Source: a virus. Taken from it: a DNA stretch of 30,557 nt. This document shows, one piece after another, positions 14,501 to 23,129 of this stretch. The translations under genes were made by a program, and so were the position numbers. The DNA is taken from positions 1-30,557 of IMG/VR virus record IMGVR_UViG_3300033182_000142. The stretch is one strand, 5' to 3'. Under the pieces are notes generated by a model. It did no database searches, had not been told where the DNA came from, and worked only from the letters and a program-made list of their open reading frames with translations. Numbering within the stretch: position 1 is the first letter of the stretch; each line of letters opens with the position of its first letter.

Positions 14501-17070
14501 GTGCCAGCAATGACGATACGGTTGTCTGTCAAGTCACTAACTGTAGCAGAAGCTAGAGTAGTTTCACCTGTAACACCTAGTGTACCGCCAACTGTTACAT
14601 TGTCTGTAACTGTTGCAGCGTCAACGTAGATGTTAGCCCAACGATCAGTGTTGTCACCGATATCATAAGTTGAGTCAGCACCTGGAATCATGTTTGATGA
14701 AATATCAGCAGTGATTGTTACAGTGTCAGTAGCAGCGTCACCAAGTGTAACATTGCCATTGAAAGTAGCAGCACCGTCAACGTTAAGTGTACCTGAAGTA
14801 TCAACGTTACCTGATGAATCGGCAACAGTAAATGCGCCATCTACATCAATACCACCATCTAGACTTGCTAGAGCCGATACATCTAGTGTACCAGTGATAG
14901 TAGTGTTAGCAGCAGCAAGTGTACCAGTTGTAGAAACGTTACCAGTTGAGTCAGCAACAGTGAATGCGCCATCTACATCAATACCGCCATCTAGTGAAGC
15001 TAGACCTGATACGTCAAGTGTGCCAGTGATGCCAGTGTCAGTAAGTGTTGCGTCGCCAAATACAACGTTTGCTGCTGTACCTGAGAATACTTCTGCTGTG
15101 TTAGTAGCATCTACTAATGCTGTAAATACGCCAGCTGAATCATCATAACCAAAGAAACCAACTTTAGCAGCACCGTCGTTGTACAAGAATTCTGTACCGC
15201 GGTCTTTGTTGTCGTCAACTGAATCGTCACCAATTGTGTAAACTGGATCAGAGATAGTAACAGTAGTTGAGTTAACTGTAGTAGTTGTACCTTGAACAGT
15301 CAAGTCACCTGTAACAGTTAAGTCATTGCCGATGGTTACGTCGTTTGGTAGAGAGATAGTAACTTCGTTGTCAGTAACTGCTGTAACGATTTCGTTAGCA
15401 GTACCAGAGAAAGTAAACGTATCTGTACCAACTGTAACAGTATCAGTACCAGTGTCGCCAGCAATTGATAGTGAAGAAGCTGATGCTGCTGTATCGTCTA
15501 CATACTTTTTAGTAGCAGCGTCTTGGTTAACTGTTGGATCAGCAACGTTAGTGATTTTGTTAGCGCCTGCGTCAATTGTGCTTGAAGCATCAATTGTTAC
15601 GTTTGCCATTGTAGTATCACCATCTACATTCAAGTCACCTGAAGTAGAAACGTTACCTGAAGTATCAGCAACGGTAAACGCACCGTCCATATCAATACCA
15701 CCGTCTAGCGAAGCAAGACCAGTTACGTTCAATGCTGCGCCAAAGTCTGCTTGACCAGTTACGCTTGCTGTGCCGTCAACATCTAGGTTGCCGCCCATGT
15801 TCAAGTTTTCTGCTAGACCTAAGCCACCATCAATAATAACAGCACCAGTGGTGTTGCTTGTTGAAGTAGTTGTGTCGTTGAAGTTAGCTGCGCCATCTAC
15901 ATCTAGAGTTGAGTCAAGTGTAGTTGCGCTAGTTACATCAAATGTACCTGCGATATCAACGTTGCTTGGCAAGCCAATTGTTAGCGTGTCAGTAGCAGAA
16001 ACAGCTACTTCTACTTCGTTAGTAGTACCAGCAACTGTTAGTGTATCTGAAGCAGATATGTCAATGGTTTGTGAAGTAACACCGTCTGATAGTACCCAGC
16101 CTGCTTGTAGTGCTGTATCAATGTATGACTTAGTAGCAGCGTCTTGAGCAGATGTAGGATCTGCCAAGTTAGTCAACTTGTTAGCACCAGCGTCAAATGT
16201 TGATGATGCGTCAAGTGTTACACTGTTAAGTGTTGAAGCACCGTCTACGTTCAATGTACCGGTTGTGCTAATGTTACCTGATGTGTCAGCAACAGTAAAT
16301 GCGCCATCTACATCAATACCACCGTCTAGTGAAGCTAGACCAGAAGCAGTAATAGCAGCAACAGTAGTTGCGCCAGTTACACCTAGTGTACCGCCAACTG
16401 TTACGTTGCTTGAGAAAGCACCAGTTGTTGCACCAGATAGTGCGCCTGATGAGATTGAAGCAGTGCCGTCAGTTAGTGTAGTACCTGTAATAGTACCGTC
16501 TGTAGCGATAGTAGCGTTTGCGTTAACGTCAATGCCGCCATCTAATGAAGATAGTCCAGTAACGTCAAGTGTACCACTTGCTGTGATGTTTACAGCAGAG
16601 ATATCATCTGATAGTGTTACGGCGCCAGTTACACCTAGTGTACCGCCAATAGTTACGTTGTCATCAAACTCACCGCCGCCAGCGTGTAGGTTAGCGTAGT
16701 CAGTAACTGTAACAGTAGTAGACGAGTCTGAGTCTGAAGTAAATGCTACAATAAATTCGTCTGCTGATTCGTCCCATACAAACGCAATGTTAGTGTCATC
16801 ACCACGCTCACCAATGAAACCTAAGTCTAATGCGCCTGCGCCAGATTGGTCTGGTGCAAACACAAGCATAGGATCGTCTACAGAAACAGTAGTAGAGTTA
16901 ACAGTAGTTGACGTACCGTTAACCGTTAAGTTACCTGAAACTGTTAGATTTGATCCGTATGTTAAGTTATCTTCCAAAAGTCCGGCTGTTACCGATTTTG
17001 CAACTGTTTTAGCAGATGCAACAATGGTAGAGTCCGTAATTTGGTTATTCTTTATACGAGTAATTGCCAT
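11527..17070 (-). CDS. Giant repetitive tail fibre protein (1847 aa)
   Basis: The largest gene in the window. ATG 17070-17068 follows AGGGGAA. The protein is almost entirely G, T, A, S, D, V and N with periodic beta-strand repeats. There are six SLDGGID units, five of them continuing DGAFTVAD, three copies of a DAGANK(L/I)TN..DPT..QDAATK unit that looks helical, three TTVNSTT modules, and two 40-residue TARTIGGVSFNGSANI units near the end. A module at about two thirds (TAQRPGTGAQGMMRFNTTN) recurs in the 839-aa and 140-aa proteins. The last 130 residues are the shared YADLAEKY domain. No membrane segment is visible. Such proteins are long trimeric fibres that reach the host surface. The gene forms its own transcription unit: late promoter, 5' hairpin and strong terminator. 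Confidence 0.88.
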   Translation of the reverse strand: MAITRIKNNQITDSTIVASAKTVAKSVTAGLLEDNLTYGSNLTVSGNLTVNGTSTTVNSTTVSVDDPMLVFAPDQSGAGALDLGFIGERGDDTNIAFVWDESADEFIVAFTSDSDSSTTVTVTDYANLHAGGGEFDDNVTIGGTLGVTGAVTLSDDISAVNITASGTLDVTGLSSLDGGIDVNANATIATDGTITGTTLTDGTASISSGALSGATTGAFSSNVTVGGTLGVTGATTVAAITASGLASLDGGIDVDGAFTVADTSGNISTTGTLNVDGASTLNSVTLDASSTFDAGANKLTNLADPTSAQDAATKSYIDTALQAGWVLSDGVTSQTIDISASDTLTVAGTTNEVEVAVSATDTLTIGLPSNVDIAGTFDVTSATTLDSTLDVDGAANFNDTTTSTSNTTGAVIIDGGLGLAENLNMGGNLDVDGTASVTGQADFGAALNVTGLASLDGGIDMDGAFTVADTSGNVSTSGDLNVDGDTTMANVTIDASSTIDAGANKITNVADPTVNQDAATKKYVDDTAASASSLSIAGDTGTDTVTVGTDTFTFSGTANEIVTAVTDNEVTISLPNDVTIGNDLTVTGDLTVQGTTTTVNSTTVTISDPVYTIGDDSVDDNKDRGTEFLYNDGAAKVGFFGYDDSAGVFTALVDATNTAEVFSGTAANVVFGDATLTDTGITGTLDVSGLASLDGGIDVDGAFTVADSTGNVSTTGTLAAANTTITGTLDVSALASLDGGIDVDGAFTVADSSGNVDTSGTLNVDGAATFNGNVTLGDAATDTVTITADISSNMIPGADSTYDIGDNTDRWANIYVDAATVTDNVTVGGTLGVTGETTLASATVSDLTDNRIVIAGTAGSLEDSSDLTFDGTTFEVGTAFDVTASNGNTAVGGTLDVTGVASLDGGIDVDGAFTVADTSGNISTTGTLNVDGASTLNNVTLDASTTFDAGANKLTNLADPTANQDAATKAYVDGVANSGFDITDGTTSSTISGGDTLTFNDVANETVVTVTGDSVEVGLATNVDIAGTFDVTGATTLDSTLDVTGATTFSSNVSLGDSDNLRLGAGNDLTLVHDGTSSSITNTTGILSIDGAASSAIRVNEAGADVDFVVEGDTNSTLFTVDAGTDTVVIGGGTATADASLKIDATDSFMIAAGTTAQRPGTGAQGMMRFNTTNTALEYHDGTAWRNMTADFTVVVADSFSGDGSTTAFTLSNSGTTATTIVSINGVVQIPTTAYGVSGTTLTFTEAPASGDVIDARVMTTTASVTGIDDGTGTATIDANGDGTIDATGNMTITGNLTVTGNTTLGNIAVDAIAKNDTSIAITDTGTDGDIEFTIDGVTIANFTDDGLMPAVDSDGTTGFDLGSPSLQWRDVYVSQGSLYVNGQKVLQDDSGTIVVSADTNQNISVQTSGSGDVELDPTGTGIIQLKGPVQLEAGASFTSSDGNAISFGNQIAADSFTAKTTNSNLTLTGNGTGYIALNDDVQITGNLTVGGTTTTVNSTTLTVADLNITVAQGAANAAAANGAGLTVDGASATLTYVSASDRWAMNKSLATDLVGDVTGNADTATALATARTIGGVSFNGSANINLPGVNTTGNQDTTGNAASATVLATARTIGGVSFNGSANIDLPGVNTAGNQDTTGNAATATVASGVAANSVALGTDTTGNYVAAGATSGNGISGSVGSEGGTFTVTSNATSANTASTIVFRDGSGNFSAGTITGTATTAQYADLAEKYTADADIEPGTVVCFGGDAEVTTCNHDMDTKVAGIVSTNPAHLMNAELEGGVAVALTGRVPCKVVGPVSKGDMMVSAGNGMARAEENPAMGSVIGKALGNNEDGEGIIEVVVGRL
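12131..12370. repeat. Two-copy 120-bp tandem repeat inside the fibre gene
   Basis: 12131-12250 and 12251-12370 are adjacent copies with period exactly 120 bp (40 codons); the segment 12210-12250 is identical or nearly so to 12330-12370. They encode the two TARTIGGVSFNGSANI units. An in-frame period allows copy-number change without loss of frame. Confidence 0.85.
14281..16560. repeat. Dispersed degenerate repeats encoding SLDGGID units
   Basis: Related blocks encoding SLDGGID occur near 14340, 14850, 14980, 15690, 16310 and 16535. Five are followed, in the coding direction, by DGAFTVAD. Spacing is irregular, and whole sections (for example 14150-14370 and 16120-16340) repeat as larger units with the DAGANK element. 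Confidence 0.8.
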
Positions 17071-17120
17071 GTTAGAATATTCCCCTATTCAAAAATATTT
17101 GCAAATATTATTTTATGGAT

Positions 17121-17139
17121 AGAAGGCATCCTGCCTTCT
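17121..17139 (-). other. 5'-leader hairpin of the giant fibre mRNA
   Basis: A perfect 8-bp inverted repeat AGAAGGCA/TGCCTTCT with a 3-base loop. No U-tract follows on either strand, so it is not a normal terminator. It begins 8 bases past the CATAAATA octamer on the minus strand, so it would lie at the extreme 5' end of the transcript and could protect it from decay. Confidence 0.7.
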
Positions 17140-17146
17140 ACAAGCA

Positions 17147-17154
17147 TATTTATG
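17147..17154 (-). promoter_or_regulatory. Late-type promoter (CATAAATA) for the giant fibre
   Basis: CATAAATA, 7 of 8 to the late consensus, 76 bases before the ATG at 17070. Two further octamer-like sequences lie upstream on the same strand: CTAAATAG at 17166-17173 and TATAAATT at 17197-17204 (the latter overlapping the end of the 839-aa gene), so tandem late starts are possible. Confidence 0.7.
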
Positions 17155-17199
17155 ACGTAGGGGGTCTATTTAGCGGCTGCGATAATAATTTTAAAAAAT

Positions 17200-19719
17200 T
17201 TATAAAATAACTGCTTCTACAATACCAGTGCCGGATTCTAATGCGATAGCAAAAGACCAACCTGTTCGTGTGTTGTCTACGGTTGCAACGCCTGGTGTTT
17301 GCGACGGTGCTAGTCTGTCACCTTTATTTACCTGCCCTTCAACTCGAACTGGCACTCGTCCTTTAAGTGCAATAGTAGCACCGTCAAGGCTTTTGTTCAT
17401 CAAATAAGCAGGATTTTCTGAAATAACACCTAGTACTGAATGTGCTGTTGCAGTAGTTGCTGCTGTTACTTCCGCATCGCCGCCTACTGCCATTACTGTA
17501 CCTGTAGGGTAGGCTTTGTCAGAGCGATAACGCTCTGCTAAGTCAGCGTATTCTGCTGAACTTGCTGTACCATCAATGTTTGGTACAGTTAATGTATCCG
17601 ATAAAGGATTGTAAGTGATGCCAGCATCAGTATATACAGATTCTGCCAAAGCCGAACCGTTATTTGAATCAACAAACGTTAGGTAATACTCGTCATCAGA
17701 TTCTGCCGAAACTGTTTTAACTGTATTTGCGGCTGACGCTGTACCGCTAATATTCGGAACAGTTAGTGTGTTTGTTGCCGGATTGTAATATAGTGCCGAA
17801 TCTGTATAAATTATTTCAGGGGTTGCTGAAGTATTATGCGAGTCAACAAATGTAATAGGGTGATTAGCGTTAGCTGTTGCTTGTCGTGTATCAACTCTGT
17901 CAGCTGTAGCAGCATTACCCGAACAAGCATTAGCATTAGCAACATTGTTAACAGTAACAACATCGGTAGTGCTATCGCCGCGAGCAAGAGTAATAGTAGC
18001 ATCGCTAACTGTTAGAGCATTTGCTGCTGTGCTTAGTGCTTGGTTAGAAGTTTTAGCAACTTTTGTGCCAATATCTGTTGCTACTGTGGTAGCAAAGTTA
18101 GGATCATCGCCTAGTGCTGCTGCTAGTTCATTTAGTGTGTCTAGCGTAGAAGGAGCACTTGCTACTAGATTCGACACGGCTGTATCAGCATAACTTTCGT
18201 ACGCACTAGTAATAGCAGTTTCGCGTGTGTCTGTGTATGCATTTGCTGTTGTTACAGCATCTGTTTCTGCACTTGCTAGAGCGGTGCTTAAACCGTCAAC
18301 ATTAGCAATAGTATGGTTATGGCTATCATCTACTACTGCCGCAGTTAAAGTTACGTTAGCACTACCATCAATACTTACATTGCCTGTTAAGTCGCCTGCT
18401 AGTGTAATAGTGCGAGCAGTTGTCCATTTTGCAGCATCTTCTGAAGTGACATTTAATGCTGCTTCTGTTGAGCCATCACTTTGGTAAACACCAAGTGTAT
18501 TATCGCCATTATCTTTAATCTGCAAACTACCTAGATAGATAGTTGAGCCTGCTAAGTGTAGTTCATTCCACTTGTTTGAAGCAGAGCCTAAATCGTATGT
18601 TTCATTTGCACCCGGAATAACATCGCCTGTTACTGTAACTGTAGTGTCAGACACACTAACCACATCAGTGCCGTTCATGTTAATTGCTGCGTTAGTGTCA
18701 ATGACACTAATACTATTAGTAGAATCTGGACTGGTAATACCTGTTACAACACGCGAAGCAGCAACATAACGAATAACAACTTCGTCTGACGCTAAAGGTG
18801 CTTCTGCAAAAGTAAGCTGGTCACCGCTAACTGTATAGCCCACGCCCGGATTTTGAACAATACCGCCAGTAACAACGATGATAGCATCAGCAGTAGTTGC
18901 TTGTTGTAATGTAAATGTTACTGTAGAATTATCGCCTGTAAGCACTTCAGAATCATGAGTAGATGCTGCACCTCCGGAACCTACTGTTTCCCAAGTTGAG
19001 CCTGTCCATATCTCAACTTCGCCTGATGTTGAATTAAAACGTAATTCACCTTGTGTAGGCGTACCAGAGCGTTGTGCAGTTGTGCCTACTGGAATAACTA
19101 AACCGGTAGTAGCATCCATTACAATAGGATCACCAGCACCCACTGCCATTTCGTTGTTGGTGAATACAAAGTCGCCTAGATCGCCGCCAACACCAAAGTC
19201 ACCTGTATAACGTGCACCAGAGATGTAAACCGATTTACCAGTAAACGAAACACCGTTAGGTAAGTTTGTGCCAATAAAGTGTAACACACCGCTCTGATAA
19301 TCAAAGAACCATTCGTCGTCGTTGTTAGAACCTGTAGCAAATACTTGATCGCCTGTAGTAGCGTTAGCAGCATCGCTAGAATCATGTATGTAAACTTTTA
19401 CTTGATATGTTGAACCAAACTCAGGAGATATCCAATCTGTTAGGTTAGTTTTCCACGAACGGTTTGCTGTTGATGTAATGTCAGCAGCACATTCAACAGG
19501 TGCACTTGTAGGATAAACAGTAACAACACCCGCTGAACTTCCGGGAATAACGCCTGGAATACTACCCGAATCTTTCATTACACGGTCTCCACGCATCTGT
19601 AGTGGCGAAGGTATAGATTCGTTTGGTGCTTTCTTTTGTGTATTAGTATCTGTTTTAGTTAGAGCGTAGCCTAACTTCTTCCACAAATAGTCAACTTTTT
19701 GGTTATCTGAAATAGCCAT
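17200..19719 (-). CDS. Tail fibre / appendage protein (839 aa)
   Basis: Last gene of the fibre operon. ATG 19719-19717 overlaps the stop of the preceding gene as TAATG; AGGAG is 10 bases upstream. The N-terminus MAISDNQKVDYLWKKLGYAL, followed by KAPNESIPSPL, is a module that I recall at the start of many marine-phage structural proteins and may be the virion attachment part. Next comes an ordered domain to about residue 175. The module VPVGTTAQRSGTPTQGELRF (about residues 210-330) is shared with the 1847- and 140-aa proteins. A shaft follows with DTLNELAAALGDD, also in the 631-aa fibre. The protein ends in the common domain, here as AEYADLAERYRSD, with the Cys of GRVPC replaced by Val. Host binding is inferred. 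Confidence 0.85.
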   Translation of the reverse strand: MAISDNQKVDYLWKKLGYALTKTDTNTQKKAPNESIPSPLQMRGDRVMKDSGSIPGVIPGSSAGVVTVYPTSAPVECAADITSTANRSWKTNLTDWISPEFGSTYQVKVYIHDSSDAANATTGDQVFATGSNNDDEWFFDYQSGVLHFIGTNLPNGVSFTGKSVYISGARYTGDFGVGGDLGDFVFTNNEMAVGAGDPIVMDATTGLVIPVGTTAQRSGTPTQGELRFNSTSGEVEIWTGSTWETVGSGGAASTHDSEVLTGDNSTVTFTLQQATTADAIIVVTGGIVQNPGVGYTVSGDQLTFAEAPLASDEVVIRYVAASRVVTGITSPDSTNSISVIDTNAAINMNGTDVVSVSDTTVTVTGDVIPGANETYDLGSASNKWNELHLAGSTIYLGSLQIKDNGDNTLGVYQSDGSTEAALNVTSEDAAKWTTARTITLAGDLTGNVSIDGSANVTLTAAVVDDSHNHTIANVDGLSTALASAETDAVTTANAYTDTRETAITSAYESYADTAVSNLVASAPSTLDTLNELAAALGDDPNFATTVATDIGTKVAKTSNQALSTAANALTVSDATITLARGDSTTDVVTVNNVANANACSGNAATADRVDTRQATANANHPITFVDSHNTSATPEIIYTDSALYYNPATNTLTVPNISGTASAANTVKTVSAESDDEYYLTFVDSNNGSALAESVYTDAGITYNPLSDTLTVPNIDGTASSAEYADLAERYRSDKAYPTGTVMAVGGDAEVTAATTATAHSVLGVISENPAYLMNKSLDGATIALKGRVPVRVEGQVNKGDRLAPSQTPGVATVDNTRTGWSFAIALESGTGIVEAVIL

Positions 19720-22700
19720 TAACTAGCAACTCCTACGCTTAATGCGGAAATACTTTCGCCGCTTGCTAATGCTATACGCACTAGTACTACGTTGCCTGTA
19801 GCGTTTGACATGTTTTCAGATCCTAAAGTTAATGTGTACGAACTATTTAAGCTAGTTCCTGTTGGAACAATATCTGCCGCAGTAAACGCACAGCCATTAC
19901 TGCCGTTACCGCCATTGCCTGTGTCGGCACCCGGTACACCTGCACCTGCGTATTGAACAGTTGAGTCTAGCCAACCGTTTAGAGTTGATGCACTGTCAAT
20001 CGCTGTTCCTGGAGCTGCAATCCACAAACCCGTAATACCAGTGCTAGAAGTAATAGCAACGTCAAAGTTAGCAACTACCTGTCTGCGGAAAGCAAACGTA
20101 AAGTATTGTGTGCCTGTGTCACCTGAACGATCTGGACCTGCTGGCAAGTTTGTGCTGTGATCTGTTGTATCGTGCTGTAGCAAGCCTTGTAGTACGCTTG
20201 CTTCTTGCGATCCTGACATACCAGGATCTGATGTGCTTGTATAAGGATCATTTGTGTAATAGTTAGTAGCACCATTAAACGATGGCGTATCTGTGGTTGC
20301 AGCAATAAAGTCTGCAATACGCAAACCATCGTCTGTGTAAACACCGTTACCCAAACTGTCACTAACTGGAATAATAAACTCGTTAATACCTGCAGGAGTT
20401 TCTGTTTGAACACGAATAACTTGATCTAGTTCTGCATAACTGCCTGTGCCGTTAACGTTCTTCATTCTAAACTTGATTTTTTCAGCAGCGGTTACACTAG
20501 AACTTGTTAGTGTAATAGTTTGATCGCCAATAGCATATGGTGTGCTTGATGTTTTACCAGTGTTAGCATTAGGAATGCCACCTGTTAAGTACGAGCTTGC
20601 GCCATCTAGGTCAGCATAAGTTTTGTATTGTGTGCTTAGTACGCTGTCGGTTGTTCCGTCAACGTTAGTACCGCCTGTGATTTCAAACGGTGTAGTTGTG
20701 TCTTGATATGCTTGACCAATCCAATCGTAAACTTCGACACCGCTCAATGTTAGTGTTGAGCCGCTGGCGTAGTACGGAATGCCTGAAATATAGTTGTATG
20801 TTACACTATCTTCTGTTAGTGTAGCACTGGTTAAATCAACTGTTGGAGTGTTAGTAACATCGTCACGCACAATAGCAACATAGTTGGTGTTGCCTGTTGC
20901 GTCGTGTTCAATACGCTCGTCGTTAACACCTACTGAGTAAGCAGTAATTGGTGCTGTGATCTTGGCATCAAATGTCTGGTAGAAGCCAGTTGGGTAAGTT
21001 GCTGCTGATATAGTATCATTGGCATCTCTGTTGTCACTAACTACCAAATATGTAAATGTGCCATTCTCATTTAGTGTGGTTGAGAATGTTTTAGAACCTT
21101 GTGTTGTTCCATTGATAACTGCTGACGCTGTGCCACTCAAACCGTTGTAGGCGTTAGCAATAACGCTTGTGTCAATAGTGCCAGATGCATAACGACGTGC
21201 TGTAGTTGTGTTTATGCTGTCGCCTGCGCTTAGTGGGCTTGTGTCCGAATTGTCAGTGAAGCCAGCAGCAAGTTTAGGACTTGTGCCTTGTGCTACATCA
21301 GCTAGAGTAATAGTTTTTGAACTAACACCTGCTGGTGCTGCTGGAACACTATTAAGTTGGAATACAATAGTTTCAGAATCTGTTTGCGCAGTAATGTCTG
21401 GTGTGCCGTTAGCAGTAAATGTTAGAGTATGATTTCCAATAGTTTCACCGCTGTAATCGTGATCAATAGTTGCGCCAATAGTACCAGCAGTTGATCCATC
21501 TTCAGAAAGCGTGTCATTTGTGCTTGTATCTCCCCAATCGTAAACATAATCGTCACCGTTTTGTGATGTGTTTGTAACACGAACTAGCGCACGGTTGTTA
21601 CCATTATAGTCTGTGCCATCATAAATGTCGTAGATGTTGTCGCCTGTTTTGTCGCTAACTGTGATTGCTGTGCCAGCAACATTAGCGCGAACATCTGGCT
21701 CAACGTGAACTGTAAAGTCTGATGAGATAAATGGCGAACTGCTGTGATTAGAAATAACACGCAAGTTACCCGTGTAGTCAACTGCTGTGCCGCTTGCTTG
21801 GTTAGCACTGCTTAACGCATAGGTGTGGCTAATAGTGCCACTTGTGTCACCACTTGCACCAGAACCTACATTAACTGTAGTTGTATTACCATCGCCCCAA
21901 GTGTACAAGTATTGAATGCCGTAGGTAGCATACGAACCAATAGTTGACTCTGTGTTGTTTGTAAACGTAACAGGTAAACCGCTAGTGCCTTCTTCGTTGA
22001 TACCAGTTGTTGTTGATAACGCAACAGTTGGTGTATGCGTGTCATAAATCTTGAATGCGTTGTTGTCATCTGTTGGAATACTAGCAGGCAATGCCGTAGT
22101 GTGCGAGTCAAGTGTAAGCGTTACAGTCCTTGTTTGTTCTTCTTCAGTTGAAGTGGTAAATGTATGACTAATACGACCACCGCCAACGCCGCCAGGGTTG
22201 CTATCGCTAGATACGACAGTGTCTGACGAGCCATCGCCCCAATCCCATGTATACTGGACTGTAGCGCCTGATGTATTTGTTGTAGTGTTTTCAAAGTAAA
22301 TTGTGTCACCGTCGTCCCATTGTGTGATAGGCGATCCGCCTGTTGCTGCTGCGTATGCCGAGAAGCTAACAACAGGATCTGCTGTGTAAAGTGTTATGTA
22401 ATCTTCGCGGGTCTTACTGATACTACTGCCTGCGCCTGATCCATTATGATTGTATGCTGTTACTGTAACATCAAACGGTGATCCAGTATTAGTAGCATAA
22501 GTGTGTGTTGGTGTTGAGTCTGTTGTACCAGTTGTGGTGTTGCCGTCGCCCCAGTTAATGGTGTAGCGAGTTGGGTTACCATCTGCTGTGATAGTTAGCG
22601 TAGTAACCATACCAGCGCCACCAGTTAAGTTGTCGCCAGTAAAATCAATGTTAGCAACAGCAGTATCATTGATCATATTTGTTGCTAGTTCGTTTAAGTC

Positions 22701-23126
22701 ATCAATGGCATCAGTTACATAAGTTGAAGTAGTCCAATCGTTAATCGCGCCTTCAGGGTATAGCGATGTATCAGTTGGTGTGCCTAATGTTACAGACATA
22801 CCAGTAGTACCAGTTGATACTAAAGTGTCAATTGATGACCAAGTTAATCCGCCTGCACCATCGGTGGTTAATACATAATCAGCACTGCCGCCAGAGATTG
22901 TAATATCTCCAACTGCACCTAAGTCTAGGTCGCCCGAAGTAGAACGTATTTGGCTACCGTTGATGGTTATGTTATCAACTTGTAATGATTGTGTAGGGGT
23001 TGCTGTGTTAACACCAATGCGGCTGTTAGCAACGTCTACATATAATAAGTTTGTTTCAATGGACAGATCGTTATCTCTTGCGAGATTATCTGATAACATA
23101 TTGCCGTCAATTTTGTTAATAGCCAT
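19719..23126 (-). CDS. Large adhesin-like tail protein with PKD-type repeats (1135 aa)
   Basis: ATG 23126-23124 starts 3 bases after the preceding stop. The N-terminus (MAINKIDGNMLSDNLARDND, then NSRIGVNTATPTQSLQVDN) looks like a fibre attachment module. Four WGDG-type signatures lie at about residues 192, 296, 410 and 531 (the last as WGDT). Each is followed by an H-T-(Y/F) or HDY motif 15-25 residues later, the pattern of PKD/Ig-like domains spanning roughly residues 165-580. The remaining half is beta-rich, with a VYDWIGQAYQD segment. It lacks the YADLAEKY C-terminal domain of the other large fibres and instead ends in an NVVLVRIALASGES strand. PKD domains usually mediate carbohydrate or protein contact. 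Likely a tail spike, baseplate extension or adhesin; the exact place in the virion is unknown. Confidence 0.84.
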   Translation of the reverse strand: MAINKIDGNMLSDNLARDNDLSIETNLLYVDVANSRIGVNTATPTQSLQVDNITINGSQIRSTSGDLDLGAVGDITISGGSADYVLTTDGAGGLTWSSIDTLVSTGTTGMSVTLGTPTDTSLYPEGAINDWTTSTYVTDAIDDLNELATNMINDTAVANIDFTGDNLTGGAGMVTTLTITADGNPTRYTINWGDGNTTTGTTDSTPTHTYATNTGSPFDVTVTAYNHNGSGAGSSISKTREDYITLYTADPVVSFSAYAAATGGSPITQWDDGDTIYFENTTTNTSGATVQYTWDWGDGSSDTVVSSDSNPGGVGGGRISHTFTTSTEEEQTRTVTLTLDSHTTALPASIPTDDNNAFKIYDTHTPTVALSTTTGINEEGTSGLPVTFTNNTESTIGSYATYGIQYLYTWGDGNTTTVNVGSGASGDTSGTISHTYALSSANQASGTAVDYTGNLRVISNHSSSPFISSDFTVHVEPDVRANVAGTAITVSDKTGDNIYDIYDGTDYNGNNRALVRVTNTSQNGDDYVYDWGDTSTNDTLSEDGSTAGTIGATIDHDYSGETIGNHTLTFTANGTPDITAQTDSETIVFQLNSVPAAPAGVSSKTITLADVAQGTSPKLAAGFTDNSDTSPLSAGDSINTTTARRYASGTIDTSVIANAYNGLSGTASAVINGTTQGSKTFSTTLNENGTFTYLVVSDNRDANDTISAATYPTGFYQTFDAKITAPITAYSVGVNDERIEHDATGNTNYVAIVRDDVTNTPTVDLTSATLTEDSVTYNYISGIPYYASGSTLTLSGVEVYDWIGQAYQDTTTPFEITGGTNVDGTTDSVLSTQYKTYADLDGASSYLTGGIPNANTGKTSSTPYAIGDQTITLTSSSVTAAEKIKFRMKNVNGTGSYAELDQVIRVQTETPAGINEFIIPVSDSLGNGVYTDDGLRIADFIAATTDTPSFNGATNYYTNDPYTSTSDPGMSGSQEASVLQGLLQHDTTDHSTNLPAGPDRSGDTGTQYFTFAFRRQVVANFDVAITSSTGITGLWIAAPGTAIDSASTLNGWLDSTVQYAGAGVPGADTGNGGNGSNGCAFTAADIVPTGTSLNSSYTLTLGSENMSNATGNVVLVRIALASGESISALSVGVAS

Positions 23127-23129
23127 CTA

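Noticed and set aside
13397-14629. 410-aa plus-strand open frame, and many others across 10385-18769
   Set aside because: They are antisense to the fibre genes. Their Val/Ser/Pro/Ala composition is the mirror of Thr/Gly/Asp-rich codons, and they lack ribosome binding sites and domains.
14281-16560. CRISPR-like array of repeats
   Set aside because: The repeats are in-frame coding repeats of a fibre shaft with irregular spacing and no uniform spacers.
17174-17204. AT-rich dyad after the 839-aa gene as an intrinsic terminator
   Set aside because: The stem is only A-T pairs with a two-base loop; too weak to claim.
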